From: Aphrocallistes beatrix | Taxonomy: Eukaryota > Porifera > Hexactinellida > Sceptrulophora > Aphrocallistidae | DNA length: 64,000 nt | Direction: 5' to 3' | Assembly (NCBI GenBank): GCA_963281255.1 | Contig: OY725506.1 | Location: forward strand, 725,001-789,000 | Shown here: one piece after another, positions 1 to 12,842 of the stretch | Layout: every line of letters begins with the position of its first letter | Position numbering within the stretch: position 1 is the first letter of the stretch | Translations under genes and position numbers: made by a program | Notes under the pieces: generated by a model | Seen by the model: only the letters and a program-made list of their open reading frames with translations | Told to the model about the DNA's origin: nothing | Databases searched by the model: none

Positions 1-1931
1 CATGTAAAAATCTGCAACTACAGAATGAGTTAAAATTGTCTCATGCAGCTTATGAGTAAAAAATGATAGATTTGCATTCCTGGATTCTGTCTGACCATTC
101 AAGGTGTCTCATTTAGTCCTCTCGTGTCGGATCGTAAAGTGCATATCCCATATTCCCAAAGAAATATTCCCAGAATTTAGTATGGTTTGGCCAGGAGGAA
201 AATCAGCGAGAAAAACTATAGCTATTCATTTCAGGAGTTGGCCACGATACATAGTATAGTCGGCAAACTAAAAGCAATCTGTATGTGTGTGGTAATTATA
301 CTCAGAGATTTATATTCACTTGTTAATCCACAGTTCAACTCAGAACATACTCGTACATATATTGTCGCATTCTCTAGCTGGATAAATACATAGCAGTAAT
401 ACATAGTACGGATTAGTTATTTCATTATGAATAGGGTGACCAGAGGAATCTTGGACAAAACATGGACTTTTTACATTTTTTTGGAAAAAAACTGGACTTT
501 CCTGGACATCGTATAAAAAACATCAAATATAAATTGACTTACATTACCAAGTAGTGTTACATACTTGCCAACTGTCCCGTTTTTGGCGGGACGTCCCTCT
601 TTTACATGAAATTTCACCATTATATCCCGCATTTGTATTCTATGTATATAACTTTTCTATTGCGTTCCGCCATGTCCCGCGAAATTCAAAGCTGTGTCCC
701 GCTTTTATCATGGCTCAGGTTGGCATATATATGAACATAAATGTACAAAAAGGTCTGGACTGGCTAGGACAAAAGTGTCATCTGGTCACAATAATTATAA
801 AGTCAAATTTATCAAAGCCTAGTGGTAACTGTTTGAGAGTGTCTGTTCTAGACTAATAACAAGTTGGATATGAACTGGAAGTTCCTCGTGGTGTTGTTGT
901 GTGGTGATCTGCAGCGTCTCAGATGGGTACGAAGGGCCATGTACACTTTATTAATAATATCCCCCTAAATTTCAATGTATAATTTTAAATGTCAAAGTGA
1001 TTGCAATTTCCTTAGCAACGCAGGAATGTGCAAACATTCCAATGAAAACCACATATTTCTAAACAACGTCCATAGTGAGATATCCTGCGAGAATTGGCAT
1101 TAATAATGTCATTATAAATGATGTAGAACAGAAAAGAAAATGTATTGGTCTGTAATATGGATGATTCTGCTTGTTTCTTAAATTTGAATAATGTAGTTCG
1201 GCGAATTATAACTGATGCGAACAAATCGTTTCCTATGACGACATATATGTCGCAATTGTAATACTGTGGTGAGGATGAGAATTCAAAATATTCAATGTAC
1301 GTAGTATGTGTATCAGAAATTAAATAATAGTTGATAGGTGAAGCAATCAGGAATTCTTCCTTAATTAAATGTGTTTACATGTGTTGGCTATAAGATTTCA
1401 AATTATAGACGTATCACCGAAATTAATATGTAAATGAGCAATCTGCACAATTTTAAGACAAAACAGAAGATAATACGCAATTATAATTCAAGATTAATTA
1501 AATTGCAGAGGAAATGTAACTACATATGTACATACCATATACACGACAATGTTGCTAGGCAATAGCTTTTATTCAAATGAATGAGAATCTTTCTCATTCC
1601 AAGTGCAGTTATAGAGTTGAACATTCAATAGTAACCACTCAAGTGTAGGAGTATGGGATAATATGCCTGTATCCAGCAGAGCCAGTATATATGGTAGAAA
1701 TGGATTCAGCAGTATGCACATTCATTTGTATGATAAACGTGAATTCAGACAAGAGAAACGTGATTTCAAAATGTAAGTTTAGAATTATCCACTGTCCACT
1801 AATGGATTAACCAAATAATTGCTTTCATTATTAAGAAATCTATAAATACGTTCGCAAAGTGAGGAATTTAAAACAAATCAAATCTTGTTCCTGAACTTCA
1901 TAATCCTCACGACTTAAAATTATAATAATCA
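1..1931. other. Intergenic region upstream of the TBC gene
   Basis: I see no supported gene here. Short open frames (for example 187-393 and 554-856) have no recognisable domain and overlap MITE sequence. The only structure I can support is the nested MITE pair at about 432-790. Confidence 0.6.
432..790. mobile_element. hAT-like MITE with a second MITE inside
   Basis: The outer ends are inverted: TAGGGTGACCAGA at 432 and TCTGGTCACA ending at 790. Repeats of 'ggacaaaa' and 'ctggac' lie just inside both ends. A second inverted-repeat unit sits within it at about 560-736, with 'cttgccaactgtcccg' on the left and 'gcgggac...ggttggcata' in inverse on the right. A related copy of the inner unit is at 42009-42116. 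Terminal sequences of both kinds are common in hAT-type MITEs. I could not fix clean target duplications, and no coding capacity is seen. Confidence 0.6.
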
Positions 1932-4900
1932 ATGGCGAAAAAAGTTCTTTCACCCTCAATCTCAATTTCACACAATCAAAATATAGAAATGGATGATCAA
2001 GGGATGCGGAGGGGAAACTACACACCTGCAGAGAGAAGAAGAGAAATTCTATTCAACTATGATCACGTAGGTTTAGAATACGAAAATATTTATTCCACTG
2101 CTTCACTATGTACTGTCAACAACTCAGATTACAGTAAAATTATAATTGTATGTATCTATTTAGGGCAGAGAAGGTGCAAATATAGAGCCTTGGGAGGATC
2201 CAAACTTCGACGTTTACACTCACACAGACAGATACGGATTCATGCAGTAAGTTGAATGGAGAGGACTGTACCAGATTAAGTGCTTCTAAGAAGACACAAT
2301 AGTCAGTACTAACATGATTGGTATAAGACATGGGTATTTGGGAGTATTTGTAATACTGGAAATACAATGACTTTAATGAAGTTACATTTGAAAGTTATAA
2401 CAGTATTGAAATACGTAACTGTGATTTTCGAAGGTGCAACCTTTCAACAATTTCACCCGTAAGGTTACTCCCTAGTTCCTTTGAATAGGAATCCTCCATA
2501 CATTATTGTTTACAAGAGAACAACAAGGATTCTTTCTTCCGTATATCTTAGTATGTTTTTATTGATTTCTATTTCTCTAGCAAGTCAGTGCCACCAGTAA
2601 CTGCCACCAAGGTAAAGATATAATTCTCTGTATTCTACACTAATTACGCGACGTAACTCATTCTGTCATTGTTCAGTTTTCAGTAAATGCGATTAGGAGC
2701 AGTAGATTACAAACTTTATACAGTAAATGCATTTGATTGCAAGGAATTAAAACTGCTCTGTGATAGAAAGCCCTTTTCTCTTATCTTTCTACGTAAACGT
2801 AAAACAAAGAAATATATTATCTCTCCGATTGCATACTTATTGAGACATCAAAACGTAATACTGTATTGAAACTAAATTCAGTTCTCTGTAACTGAGTTCC
2901 ATAAAAGTATATTGTATAAAAGATGACCTCATCTTACCGTATCTAACTTAAATCAACAGTCATTTTATGGGAGTTGTTACAAACCTGGAGGGATGTATGG
3001 AGAAAGGAATTGAAACAATATAATTAACTTACACCGCCTAAAATAGTGGTGGAACAGCCTACTTACATCGAAGATTAACCTGATACGAGGAACGTAATGA
3101 GTAGTTCGAAGGAAATAAAGGTGCATGAATCATCGTTAGGTTCAGGTTTATGAGGAAATAGAGTTCTACACACAACCAAATTCTACGACTATTATACTGC
3201 ATGTAGAAAAGCATTAGACAATCGTAGCTTCTCCTTTAATTGTCAAAATTAAGTCGAACTGTGAAAGTACATGAGAAGTATAATCAGCAGTGCTACTTCC
3301 ATTCTAGACTCAACTCGTGGAAAGAGAAAGAGCTCAGAAGTGGAATAAAATGATTGGAACTGAATGGGAAACAAAGTACAGAACTTCAGAAAAGGTAACG
3401 CCCAATTAATCACTAAAACTGAGAATATACACTTGTAGTATAATTAAAATATTGATTGAGTGATTATTACCAATAATTATGATTAGTCCAGACATGATTA
3501 GCATTAAATCCAGGAACTTCAGTGGCTAGGATGTACCTAACTAATTGAGTGTCGCAGATTTTATGCTCACGAGAACTGAATTCTGATTAGATTGGCTAAT
3601 GACTGAAACGTGTCCAGAGATGCATTTTATTGTAAAACAATTCAAAAATTCAATGAAAATGAAGACTTAAGAAAGTGTTAACATTACATAATGAATTATT
3701 TATAGCTGTATTCTTCTACTATTTAGTTACGCAAAAGAATTTATAAAGGCATTCCTAACTCACTTCGAGGTCCTGTCTGGTCTAAGATCCTCGCACTCGA
3801 CAGTATAAAGTCTAAAGACATTTATGAGGTAAGCAGATCGTTTAAACCAAAATAATGAATTATTACGGATAATTCTTCCCATACTTGTAGCACAATGCCA
3901 CAAACTTATAAATCAAAAGTAGCATTCCACTGTTAGTCTGGTGATAATCTAGTACATCCGTGAATCAGCTGAAATGCCCCCACGCCAAATAATTATTAAA
4001 ACAAATCAAATTTTGGTTGTGTTTTATTTCATCATCTCAAAAATTCAATAAAATAAAATGCTTATTCATACCATATTATAGAAGTATTCGAATATATGAA
4101 TGAATTAAATGTCAGCAACGACAGTCATGCATGATGGTCACAAATATCATTGAGATAAAGTGGATCTGTACTGGACTCTAGAGTTAGGAAGTGAGCACGT
4201 TCTACTACTAAACTATTTGGAGAATCTGAAGGAATGCTTAGATGCAAAAGCTCAGTCGATTCTCAAATTATTCCATTTTTAGAAAACATTTTGTACAGCT
4301 AAGTTCTGATTTCAATTTCACCCAAAGAGCAGATACACTGTAACTGATGTATCAAGAGTTTTTTTGCTAACGCACGAGCAAAAAAATACAAATGTTATCG
4401 GTCTAACGAACACTTTTTTGGATTTAGTTTCAATCGCTACTAACTCAGACTTATTAAGGTTGCTGTGTCTAATGACGCTGCTACTATTACAAACTCGTGA
4501 TTCGTTAGAACATGAACTGATCTAACAAAGTGAATTACGAAATACTATGCACGTTACTAAATGCTAATTAAATGAAGTTATTAGGAATTAAAATTAATAT
4601 TAATGAAACGCATCCCTTCTAAATAGTACAGTTTAAATTCAAATCAAGAACTGCAATTTGTAATCATTCTACGTATTAAAACATTGGAATATATCCAATA
4701 ACTCAGAAGTCCTATCGTGCCCTGGCACCAAATGTTAATAATGAATTTTGTCACAAATATACCTCGACTTTGCAATTAATATTTATGAGCAGAATAATTC
4801 TCAACACAAGTTCACTCAATCCTAACATCCTTGCGTCAGGGGATGTGTTTCCTATCAAAGGACAAAGATCCTTTGACAAAACTAACGGAGGACAAAACAT

Positions 4901-6936
4901 GTGCTTACACTGATATTCAATATATAGTGGTTTAGGGTGTCAATAAAATCTAGTGTGGGTTCAAATAAGAATTGTTCTCTTTATCAAATGGTGGCTCTAT
5001 CTGAGACAGGAGGAGAATTAGTTGGCACAGATCACAAAAAATTGTAATTGAGGCCATCTGCAATCAATAATGTAATTATGCTATCTGTTTTAGCGTGCGA
5101 AGTATCTCGCAAGGGAGTTCAGTCCAGATTTAATGCAGATTGATGTAGACGTAATGAGGACGTTGAGAGAACATGTCCACTTCAGAGAGAGATACAGTTT
5201 GAAGTGAGTATCAAATATCCTAGTAGTGTGACACGTAAGACATGACTAAACTAATACTAACCATATGTTCAGTATATCCTCGATAGATCACCTCAGCCTG
5301 TATTTTACACCTATTCCTTTCTAGGCAACAAGCTCTCTTCCACGTGCTATCAGCTTATTCAATGTTTAACAAGGTATGTTGATTTAAATTATTTACCAAT
5401 CAGGGGCAATAATGCATATTTTTGGCTTAAATGTCCAGATGCATCTTCCATCATCTCCTTTATTTCGGATCCTACTCATAAATTCGATTGGCGAATACTT
5501 GCCATTTCAATTAACTTTGAAAACATATGATTCGGATAATAATCGATTTGATCAATTACCTATCGCTATGCTAACGATTGGCAATTTACTCCGCAATTAA
5601 ACACTGTTCTATTTGCACTAACCATGATGGGTCTAGATCTGCAAAACTGCTGTACATAATCCGTAATTGTCAAGTCTAGCAATGGATTATTCAGCTAGAA
5701 TTGGCTTTGGTGAGATTATACAGCAATCTAGAAACGATTAGAGCTATTGGAATGGGTTAACTGAGTATTAGGATAAGCTTATATTAAATCTGTGTTGAAT
5801 ATTGTGAATTCTACAGAAAATCGGTTACTGTCAGGGAATGGCCTCAGTAACAGGACTACTGCTGATGTACCTGAGAGAGGAAGAAGAGGCTTTCTGGGCA
5901 CTGATAGCCCTCACCAACACCAAATACCAAATGCACGGTGAGTTTCTTATAGCCATGTTATTCCCGTATTTCTATAATATGAGATTACGCATCATGCTGA
6001 GATAATTGAGAAGATATGATTTATTGTTTTAATTCAAATACTACGAAGTGGAAATTTTAATACAAAATCAGGGAGTGGCTATGGCTACGTACTAGATTAC
6101 AGTTGGGTAATATCTGAAATTGACTAAATCATTACCAGCAACTTCTCCATGCTAAGTATCTTCAAAGCAATAGCGTGTGTCTGTGATACTGATATGTTAA
6201 TATTACACAGCACTTAACTCTCCTGCTCAGAAAAACAGAGAAATTATAGTAATTATTACAATTATCTAACGTGTTGCTTTTCTATAGAGATGTATACAGA
6301 GAATATGAGCAAGTTCCACATCTACACGGGACACCATTGTCTGCTGAGAGGATTGCTATTACCTAAGATAGACGCACACTTTGTAAGTATTCTATGATAC
6401 ATACATTATAAAGGAGTTTAGGGTAACTTATATGACCAAGTTTCAAATATTCCTTTATTTTATTTAGAAAAAATGCGAGGTTCCAGAGACGATGTACCTA
6501 GGGAGAATGTTCGTTCAGATGTTCTTCGGAGTGTTGCCTTTCGAATTAGTGCTCAGGGTGTGGGACGCAGTGTTCTTAGACGGACCTGGCGTGATCATGG
6601 CGGCTTCCATTCTTTTGTTAAAATTAAATCGAAGTAAGCTACTGACCAAACTGGAAATATATTCGTAAAATCACAACAAATTTATTTATTTTTGTAATAG
6701 AAGCCTTACTGTCGCTGGAAACAAACGAACTTCTGGAGTTCATTACTGGAATGGGCATGGAGATTCGAGTCGATCATGACAAATTCATGTTAGAACTGAT
6801 GCTTATGGTAGACGATTTACGAAAAGAGAACAGACTTCTCCCAACGGAACCGAAACCACCGAATACCTACGAATTATTTCAAGACTTCAAACTGAATCAT
6901 TCAGAGAACAACTTGCAGATAGGTTGCTGCCATTGA
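1932..6936 (+). CDS. USP6NL-like: TBC-domain RabGAP, RN-tre/USP6NL-like
   Basis: Eleven exons join in phase to 404 aa: 1932-2066, 2164-2246, 2581-2611, 3308-3394, 3727-3828, 5094-5203, 5325-5373, 5817-5937, 6288-6382, 6468-6633, 6701-6936. All introns are GT-AG. The N-terminal YDHGREGANIEPWED segment and the following HTDRYGF match the USP6NL/RN-tre leader. The TBC domain (about residues 110-350) keeps the R-x3-W motif (IPNSLRGPVW), the arginine finger in IDVDVMRT and the glutamine finger in GYCQGM, so GTP hydrolysis on a Rab should be supported. The protein ends soon after the TBC domain, unlike vertebrate USP6NL with its long proline-rich tail. Start choice is open: the in-frame ATG at 1989 would shorten it by 19 residues. 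The Rab substrate cannot be told from sequence. Confidence 0.93.
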
Positions 6937-7548
6937 TTACAGTTACATAAATCATAAACTTGAATGAATATTTACTTGAATTATAATAATCGGTTATTAG
7001 ACAATGAAATATATAATTGAAAGTTTCGCAAACTTCGAATTATGCAAACGGATTATAATGTCGTGTTATGGATGGTTCAATTCATTATTTAATAGATTCT
7101 CCTTTAGGAATCATTCAAGTTCCAGAACCAGCTAAACAGACCAAATATATTTTGAAAAAGGATAGTGTGAGTACTCAAGACTCTTCGCACGTCCCAGATC
7201 TGATACAGAATCTACCAAAGAGATGGACAAAATCATCCCAAGATGAGATCCCAGTGAGCTAGTCCCATCACTCTCTAACCCGTAACAACATAAGATCAGA
7301 CTGGAAGCTTGGAACAGTTTATTATTATTATTATGATCACATTTCAGTAAATCAGATTTGTATAATTGAAACCAACCCATTAAAAGCACACTTTGCCATT
7401 CAAATTGATTAAACACACTTGTCAGTCATGAGGTCACATTTCTGTAGGAAGGAGATACACTAAAATGTCGGTCTGACAGAGATCTATAGTGCATCTCCAT
7501 TAAGTAACTGGAGGAATGCGATATATATAATTATTATATATTTATATA
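6937..7548. other. 3' flank of the TBC gene
   Basis: No gene is seen. A 64-codon open frame at 7068-7262 has no recognised domain and is probably 3' untranslated or intergenic sequence. Confidence 0.5.
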
Positions 7549-8170
7549 CGTGCCGGTCAAAAAGAATTGCTCAAAAGCAATATATACGGTATAGTAAACG
7601 TCAAATTGTTTCGACTCACTAGATAGTTTCTTTCTTGCGAAATCTTATGCATCTTTGTTAATTTTACTAAGTGATACCGTAATACAGATATTTCATTCAT
7701 TATATTTGAATAATTTGTCTTTTTCACTTTTCTACTCTTTATTACAATTTATCAGTATTTATCGAATTTTCAATGTCTTCGAAACCCCGAATTTCCTTTG
7801 AAAATCTGGCAAACCTGATATTGTATCTGAAAACGGTCATAATCAGAGAGAGGTAGCTAAAATGGTTAGAAGTAGCCAAAAAAGCGTTGGTGAGATCCTA
7901 AGGAAACATATACTGACTTGTCGGTAAGAGACCTCACTATTCCGGGTAGGCCTCGTGTCACAATCAAAAGGTAAGACAGCTTATTAGTCAAAAAAGGCAA
8001 AAAGGATCGATTTAAGACTGCTACTCAGATAAGAACCGAAGTATTATCAGAATATTCGGTAAAAAAATTCACTTCAACAGTCCAGAGAAAGTTACGAGGG
8101 GCGAGCTATCATTGTTAAAATCAATCGAATTTGGGTAAACATTTTGAGCAATTCTTTTTGACCGGCAGTG
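7549..8170 (+). mobile_element. Tc1-type transposon remnant (deleted)
   Basis: Terminal inverted repeats of about 26 bp (TGCCGGTCAAAAAGAATTGC at the left, its inverse at 8140-8167) are flanked by TA on both sides (7547-7548 and 8171-8172), the usual Tc1/mariner target. Between them at about 7800-8115 a broken frame resembles the Tc1 transposase DNA-binding region: a first helix-turn-helix (NQREVAKMVRSSQKSVGEIL), a GRPR motif, then KDRFKTATQI and a second helix-turn-helix. Stop codons interrupt it and the DDE catalytic part is absent. Length is 622 bp against about 1.3-1.6 kb for complete elements, so it is a non-autonomous deletion product. Confidence 0.8.
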
Positions 8171-8303
8171 TATAATTATCTTAATGCATCGAAAAATATT
8201 AATAGTAGAGCTTTCTAATTTCGACACCTTCTGTAAAGGTGTTAAGATTTTGCAAAAGTTGCACCCAAGTTCAAATATCAGCCATATAAGGAATATATAT
8301 ATA

Positions 8304-8468
8304 CAGTAGACTAAGTTCGTACCTACTCGGGATACAACGTACTTCGGCTTAGTACTACTCATTTCTCAACCAGGATTCATTTATTATATAGATTCCTATG
8401 TAATATCATCGGTTAGTACGTATTTTTTTACGCTTCCCGGAGGGGTACGTACTAACCGAGTTCTACTG
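8304..8468. mobile_element. Short pogo-like MITE
   Basis: A 165-bp unit flanked by TA, starting CAGTAGACTAAGTTCGTACC and ending in an imperfect inverse of that sequence (GTACGTACTAACCGAGTTCTACTG). Non-coding. A similar design (CAG...CTG, TA-flanked, 165-170 bp) recurs at 29209-29378. Confidence 0.6.
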
Positions 8469-8470
8469 TA

Positions 8471-9205
8471 TGGTCCAAATTTGGTGCGATTTGGTCCAAT
8501 AGAATTCCCAGGAAAGAGCAACTGATGGTTATGCCATAAGGGCATCTCCTATACTAGGAGCTGCACTAAAATAAGTTAATTTGCACAACAACAATGTATT
8601 GAAACATTAGATTGCAAAATAGCTTGATTGTTGTTAGTCATAGCAATTGGTGGCTATTGATTCTAACTATTACTCTTATGGAAATTATGCATTTACTCCT
8701 CAAGTTAATTAACATGGATAATATAATTACTTTCTAGATATTTCAGTTGCAAGAAACTACTAGTTATTTGATTTAGAAATAAGTGTGAAGTTCTGTGCAC
8801 TGGAATTTTGTGCTCCTAGTACACCATATTGGAAATTCTCCATTTTGATAAGGTGGTAAAAGCTGTATCTATTCTAAATTTTGCTGTAATCAGATTCGAA
8901 CATTTAGCTATACTTGACTAATCAGTTAGACTTTACTGCTAAGAGTTTTGTATAGAAATATAGATAAGTGCTATTTAGTTATGACATAATTCCCATCTTA
9001 ATATGATTTCTATCTGCTTACTATTTGCTGATGAATGAATATATATTTCCCTTCAAAATATCTCCAGGGTATATTCCTTTTAGTAATCTAATGGAGGGAA
9101 TTCCTAAATACCTAAACTTTCATTTAAGAAGTAACGAATAGTTATAAATACTATATTGCCAGATAACCTCATAGAGAACTTTACGTTGATAGATTTAATA
9201 GTAAA
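8471..9205. other. Intergenic, AT-rich
   Basis: I see no gene or clear repeat. It would hold the promoter of the seven-pass protein starting at 9206, but no specific element can be named. Confidence 0.4.
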
Positions 9206-10237
9206 ATGAACCATTCGTCCAACAGCACAGAAATGATGATAAATTTATACAACAAAACTTATAGCGTTGCGACTATAATTTTTTTTTCAGTAAGTATACC
9301 ATTCTGTGTGCTAGCAATATTTGTATTCACTTTTTTCATTCGCAAAAGATATTTGCTTCATAAAGACATCAAACATCTAAGGTCTGAAGAAATGTATTTG
9401 CCAAACTGTCAGGCACGCCTTAAGAATCTAAAAATAAAGTCCACCATTGCAAAATTTGTTATTGCGATTCTTTTTATTGAATTTATTAGTAATAGTTCGA
9501 ATTCTTTGCAATGTTTCGGCAATTATTTTCATTTTAAAGGCATAGTGAAATATCCCGTCTTCTTACTTCAGATCACTTCAGCTGCGTATGTACCATTGCT
9601 GTGCATGCTATTAAGGTTTCTGAGGCTGGTGTATCTGCACGCCGAGTATAGGTATACAGTGCTCATATGGGCATTCTACATTTCCATCAGAATAACAGTC
9701 TACGTTCTCATGTACTTCTTGCCTAGCGGGAATAATGAAGCATCTTTTTCGAGTTTTACTCAGTTTATTGGTGCATTCTTTGTGACTTTTGATTTTATAC
9801 AGTACGTACGCTATTCAAAGGAATTCTACGCGCATTTGAAAAGTCGAGAGAAGGAAGCTCGACTTTTCTACAATCGAAGGACTTATTTAGAAAATAAAGA
9901 CATCCGTCTACACTTCAAATTCGCAACAGCCCTAGTAGTCATTGGATTATTCTTTTATTTGCTGGTGCACCTCATTAGTCTGGTGTATTTCGAACTTTTA
10001 AAACTCCTCCGTCATACACAAACAGACGCTTATGTTATATTTACAATACGAGTTGTTTACATGTGTATATGTTCTCTTTTCCAGATTATTTCCAGATTAA
10101 TGCTCAATCTCAACTACCTCTACTTCCTCCTCGTTCTAATACTCAGTGTCTGTCATAGAAAGTATAAACACAGAAACATAAATGAGAAGATAAAGCCAAT
10201 AGTCCGCAGATACCATAAATCCATATACGGGAAGTAA
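9206..10237 (+). CDS. Orphan seven-transmembrane protein, GPCR-like
   Basis: Intronless 343-aa frame. The N-terminus carries N-glycosylation sequons (NHS, NST, NKT). About seven hydrophobic segments follow: residues ~19-45, ~80-105, ~113-140, ~150-172, ~180-198, ~235-265 and ~275-322 (the last is long and may be two). The first and third connecting loops are very basic (RKRY near 46; KSREKEAR near 212), consistent with an outside N-terminus and cytoplasmic basic loops, and a basic tail follows the last segment. I find no rhodopsin DRY or NPxxY motif, so it is not an obvious class A receptor. It may be a lineage-specific GPCR family or an unrelated seven-pass protein. The ligand is unknown. 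An ATTAAA follows the stop at about 10264. Confidence 0.75.
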   Translation: MNHSSNSTEMMINLYNKTYSVATIIFFSVSIPFCVLAIFVFTFFIRKRYLLHKDIKHLRSEEMYLPNCQARLKNLKIKSTIAKFVIAILFIEFISNSSNSLQCFGNYFHFKGIVKYPVFLLQITSAAYVPLLCMLLRFLRLVYLHAEYRYTVLIWAFYISIRITVYVLMYFLPSGNNEASFSSFTQFIGAFFVTFDFIQYVRYSKEFYAHLKSREKEARLFYNRRTYLENKDIRLHFKFATALVVIGLFFYLLVHLISLVYFELLKLLRHTQTDAYVIFTIRVVYMCICSLFQIISRLMLNLNYLYFLLVLILSVCHRKYKHRNINEKIKPIVRRYHKSIYGK

Positions 10238-11811
10238 TCATGGATTCTTTATTATTGAGAATAATTAAACTTTTTTATCCATTAATTATTAGCTGACAAA
10301 GTATTAATTACGAATTAGAATTTACATGGATTATATGGGTTTCGCAAGCTTTTCAGATCCTAATTGAATGCATAAAACGAGAAAACACAACAAGAGGGTA
10401 GTCAATTGAATTTTAAGGATGGAGCAAGGATACTCTGGTACAAAATTATTTGGTTGAGGCCTTGGGCACATGTCTCTGCTATTACAACTCACAACGAGTG
10501 AACATGTGTCTAATTATCTCACGGAAATGTTGCAATTTGATTTGAACTAGTAGCAGATGGATAGGAATTGTATATTTCCATCTAATCATAGTGATTTGAA
10601 TAGTTTGACGATTTCATAATTAAATCCATTTTCTCCCCAGTACTTTCCCAATACACAATTTTATCCTAATTTATTCAACAAAATCTGTTAATCACTCAAT
10701 AGAAATCTTTTGAATAAATTATTAACTTCCTCGAGTGCACTGATAATAAATAATGATAGTACAACCTGACTGATCAATCACCACCGATTACGATAGGGTG
10801 AAAGTTTCATAAATTATTATTCAATTAATTCTGCATCTGTATGTTTGCATGCATTTAGACAAAGATATTTATTATTTCAACGATTTCTGTGCATCGCTAC
10901 AACATAGAACTTTCAATCTGGATTATTCAAATTTTCGATCTAAGATTGTCATATCTGTAGGTTGTTCCAGATGAACCAGACAATGCCAATTGTACAGATG
11001 CGTAGTTAGGGTAAATTGCTTATCAATGTAGGCTAATTTCTGGGAATATGAAGCTCGCAATTTTGATTCAAGGATGTAATTGCTTTTCTCAGGACTGAGT
11101 CTAGATAAACTTCCCCTGCTCATCCCATTTCAAACTGACTACACTGCATAGCGGTATTGGTGAAACCACTGCTTATGGGTGGATAGATGCCAGTATGTAT
11201 GCCTCTGAAGATTCCTCTAAACTTACGGAGTGAAAGTATCACTCCTCAACAGAGTCAGCTAGACTAGCCTTGCAACTGTGTTGCAACCTTTTGATTCAAA
11301 CTCAGCATAATATCGCTTACCAGGAATACGAATAAAACGAGAATACAGTGGAGTCTCGTAATTCATCCAGGATAGATAACGTCTCCTTGGGTTCTAATAA
11401 ATTCATCGAAAATAATTGCAACTATATCATTCTTGTTAATCGACGTCTTCTGTGGACCATTGCTCTATCCAAATACCAAATACGTACTGATATCCGTTAG
11501 GAACGAAACCGAATATTAACTATTCATCAAATAATATTTGGTTCAATCAAATATACTATCTTAGTACATGTATTCAGTTTCAACCTTGCTATTTTACACT
11601 ATATTGAGTGTATGCTTCTGCAATACTGTATATTTTTTAACGTAATTTTAAAGTATAATAGAGTTTAATAGCTTAAAGTATAAGAGACTCCACGTGCGCC
11701 TAGTAACAGTACCCTTCTTTGATACATCATCACCTTGGATACATTATAAAATATTTAATAGAAATGGAAATGTCTGAATTCTGTATAAAGTCATTATTTT
11801 AAGAAATAATA
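10238..11811. other. Intergenic, no gene seen
   Basis: About 1.6 kb of AT-rich sequence between the seven-pass gene and the large transposon block. A 66-codon frame on the minus strand at 10923-11123 has no domain. No repeat structure was recognised. Confidence 0.5.
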
Positions 11812-12031
11812 TTAACAAGCGCGGTTCGATTGCTTGCGGACACTGTGTATCCGCAGAGTTGTCCATTGGGCGCTTGGGGATATTAGAGAAACATTACATC
11901 GCTTTCTTGTTAGCATGCTGAATTGCCATTTGTCTGCAGTAACATTAATGAAATCAGAACTGTAGCAGAAATTTAGGTTCGTGATTAATAGAATTTATGC
12001 TCAAAATATGCTCAAATTATGCTCAAAAATA

Positions 12032-12802
12032 CAGGGTGACACATAAGTTCTGTTACAAGCTTCATTAGGTATAAAATTTCTTATACTCAAACGATCTTAG
12101 TTATTATGGTCCTTAGAGATTGTAATTCGAATATTTTCAATGATTTTAAAAGATTTTTCTATTCTATAACTTAGAAATGTGTTTCGTATGGTGAGTTTTG
12201 AGAAAAAAAATGTGTCCTTGCACGCAGCGAAAATCGTGAATCAAGGCCCACTGCTTTTCAAGTTATCTTCCCAGAGTCTTCAAATTCTAGGAAAAATTAG
12301 CTCACACATTTTCCTCGAACACTCTAAATTTGTAGAAATATAAGATTTTCAGAGCAGTGCATTTTGAAGACCAATTGGATTAGATTCTTTTGTGATGTGA
12401 AAAGAAAGTGCTATTTTGGGGAATTTTGCAAAGTGTACCTGATTTGAACTGTGACTGAATAACTTTTCCCGTTTCTGATAACGAATTCAGTGGATTTATG
12501 AAAGATTTCTATGGCGAATGAAAGGTACCTGATGCTAAATCGTCATGGGACATCGATTATGAAGACATTTTTTACAGAAGCAGTGGGCCCTGATTCGCGA
12601 TTTTCGCTGCGTGCCAGGACAAATTTTTTTTCTCAAAACTCACCATACAAAACACATTTCTAAATCATAGAATCGAAAAATCTTTTAAAATCATTGAAAA
12701 TATTCGAATTACAATCACTAAGGATCATAATAACTAAGATCGTTTGAGTATAAGAAATTTTATACCTAAAGAAGCTTGTAACAGAACTTATGTGTCACCC
12801 TG
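12032..12802. mobile_element. Foldback-type MITE with ~225-bp inverted repeats
   Basis: TA-flanked 771-bp unit. The left arm (12032-12256) begins CAGGGTGACACATAAGTTCT, and the right arm (about 12578-12802) is its near-perfect inverse, so the element could fold into a long hairpin. The middle ~320 bp is unique and has no coding frame. It is inserted in the 'atgctcaaaat' repeats at the left of the large block. Tc1/mariner-type target preference is inferred from the TA flanks. Confidence 0.82.
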
Positions 12803-12842
12803 TATGCTCAAAATATGCACAAATTATGCTCAAATAATATGA

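Noticed and set aside
7068-7262. 64-codon frame downstream of the TBC gene
   Set aside because: No domain, no splice link found and no sign of conservation; probably chance.
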